From contig JAGVLI010000425.1 in the NCBI GenBank assembly GCA_020054355.1, positions 1 through 6,933 of the forward strand: DNA of 6,933 nt, given 5' to 3'. The stretch is from Planctomycetales bacterium. GTDB lineage: Bacteria; Planctomycetota; Planctomycetia; Gemmatales; Gemmataceae. The notes under the pieces are model-generated. The model did no database searches and was not told the origin of the DNA. It was given only the letters and a program-made list of their open reading frames with translations. The translations under genes were made by a program, and so were the position numbers. Below, piece by piece: positions 6,483 to 6,933 of the stretch; within the stretch, counting starts at the first letter, position 1; each line of letters opens with the position of its first letter.

Positions 6483-6501
6483 GCGTCGCACGGACTATAG
6501 G

Positions 6502-6619
6502 GCACGCGGCCCGAATTGAGGCTTCCGAGCCGCGCACGCAGTAAGCGGGGCGGCCTGCCGCTTACTGCGTACGCGGCTCGGCGGTCGTCTCAATGAAGGG
6601 CTCATCCCGCGCCGCGTGC
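6502..6619. repeat. Nested imperfect inverted repeat (118 nt) in the divergent intergenic region
   Basis: Four paired tiers nest around one centre: 6502-6510 with 6611-6619 (9 bp), 6515-6520 with 6589-6594 (6 bp, ATTGAG/CTCAAT), 6525-6534 with 6572-6581 (10 bp), and 6536-6548 with 6558-6570 (13 bp, containing GCAGTAAGCGG/CCGCTTACTGC). The last two are separated by a single C-A mismatch, so the inner hairpin has 24 aligned positions and a 9-nt loop (GGCGGCCTG). The element lies upstream of both sdpR and the gene at 6779, so it is not a terminator for either. It has no T-run. It may be a repeated palindromic element, a structured RNA or a transcription insulator; I cannot choose between them. 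Confidence 0.8.
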
Positions 6620-6720
6620 GATATATTTGGCGATTGTCTGGGTGATCGAGCAGACCTGGGCAAGTTGACCGACGGGCGAAAATAGCGTGTACGACTGGGC
6701 GCAGCAGGATCGGGCCGCCT

Positions 6721-6730
6721 TTGCTAGAAT
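6721..6730 (+). promoter_or_regulatory. Candidate -10 promoter element (TTGC-TAGAAT) for the gene at 6779
   Basis: TAGAAT at 6725-6730 matches the -10 consensus at five of six positions and is preceded by TTGC, with a TG in the extended -10 location. No convincing -35 hexamer lies 16-18 nt upstream. It would give a leader of about 40 nt before the ATG at 6779. An isolated TTGACC at 6665-6670 has no suitable -10 at normal spacing. Confidence 0.45.
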
Positions 6731-6778
6731 GAGTTCTTGTTCCTTACTCGATTCGACGCTTGCTGTGAGACACGAACT

Positions 6779-6933
6779 ATGGCAGATCACTTGGAGGAAG
6801 ACGATATCCAGCGCTGGAAGAGGCTGGCGGAAGAGTTCGGGCTGCCGGCGGAGCCGGAACCGGCTCCGAAGTCTCGGTCTGCCCCACCGCCGGAACCCAG
6901 GCATGCGCCGGTTCGCGAGGAGTACACTCCGCC
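6779..6933 (+). CDS. N-terminal fragment of an unrecognised protein, Glu/Pro-rich
   Basis: Starting at ATG 6779, the frame is open for 51 complete codons to the right edge. It begins MADHLEEDDIQRWKRLAEEF, a short acidic, probably helical segment, then becomes rich in Pro, Glu and Ala (GLPAEPEPAPK, APPPEPRHAP), typical of a disordered linker. No signal peptide or membrane segment is seen in this part. I do not recognise the family; acidic starts followed by Pro-rich linkers are frequent in planctomycete proteins whose folded domain comes later. Codon use is GC-rich at third positions, as in neighbouring genes. No strong Shine-Dalgarno sequence precedes the start. A promoter-like TTGCTAGAAT lies about 50 nt upstream. 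The real C-terminal part is outside the window. Confidence 0.7.
   Translation, partial: MADHLEEDDIQRWKRLAEEFGLPAEPEPAPKSRSAPPPEPRHAPVREEYTP

Larger units (their letters stand above)
6411..6778. other. Divergent intergenic region without a gene
   Basis: This 368-nt stretch between the divergent sdpR and 6779 genes holds, from left to right, the sdpR leader, the operator-like palindrome and promoter, the 118-nt nested inverted repeat, and then 6620-6778. The last part has a small 5-bp hairpin (6636-6640 with 6651-6655) and a promoter-like TTGCTAGAAT. Open frames crossing it lack family resemblance, and I see no credible small gene. Confidence 0.6.

Noticed and set aside
6849..6868. 9-bp palindrome CGGAGCCGG-AA-CCGGCTCCG
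   Set aside because: It lies in the coding part of the gene at 6779 and follows from the alternating Glu-Pro/Ala-Pro codons; no independent reason to call it a regulatory site.
6602..6904. 100-codon - strand frame
   Set aside because: Overlaps the + strand gene at 6779 and its promoter region; the translation shows no family pattern and the start has no ribosome site.

Overview
The window looks like chromosomal DNA of a high-GC member of the Planctomycetota, perhaps near Pirellulales. This is inferred from protein flavour only: a family 4 uracil-DNA glycosylase ending in a planctomycete-like way, a large kinesin-light-chain-type TPR protein, a DUF4058 protein, an SdpR/SdpI pair, generally weak Shine-Dalgarno sites and a TTGC-TAGAAT promoter-like element. 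No marker gene fixes the taxonomy.

Layout from left to right. At the left edge is the 3' part of a uracil-DNA glycosylase gene on the + strand (3-635). It converges on a five-gene run on the - strand. Read in the direction of transcription, that run is sdpR-like ArsR repressor (6410-6123), sdpI-like membrane protein (6126-5440), DUF4058 protein (5392-4670), an 836-residue TPR protein (4538-2028) and a CaiB/BaiF CoA-transferase (2020-866). The + strand gene entering at 6779 runs off the right edge and diverges from sdpR. 

Two structured non-coding regions stand out. Between the convergent glycosylase and CoA-transferase genes lies a perfect inverted repeat with 57-bp arms (643-699 and 814-870) around a 114-bp spacer. 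The right arm supplies the stop codon of the CoA-transferase gene. In the divergent region upstream of sdpR there is a nested, imperfect 118-nt inverted repeat (6502-6619).

How the genes work together. sdpR and sdpI overlap by four bases, and a strong AAGGAG site lies inside the 3' end of sdpR. The promoter in front of sdpR has a palindrome, CTAAAT-AA-ATTTAG, over its predicted -10 box, which is what an autorepressor circuit would show. No SDP toxin genes are present. The DUF4058 and TPR genes each have their own promoter-like sequence. The TPR stop codon and the CoA-transferase start codon are 7 nt apart, so those two are probably co-transcribed. Nothing suggests that all five genes serve one pathway.

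I see no CRISPR array, tRNA, rRNA, transposase or recognisable anti-phage system. The most interesting items are the two inverted-repeat elements and the internal duplication of the TPR protein.
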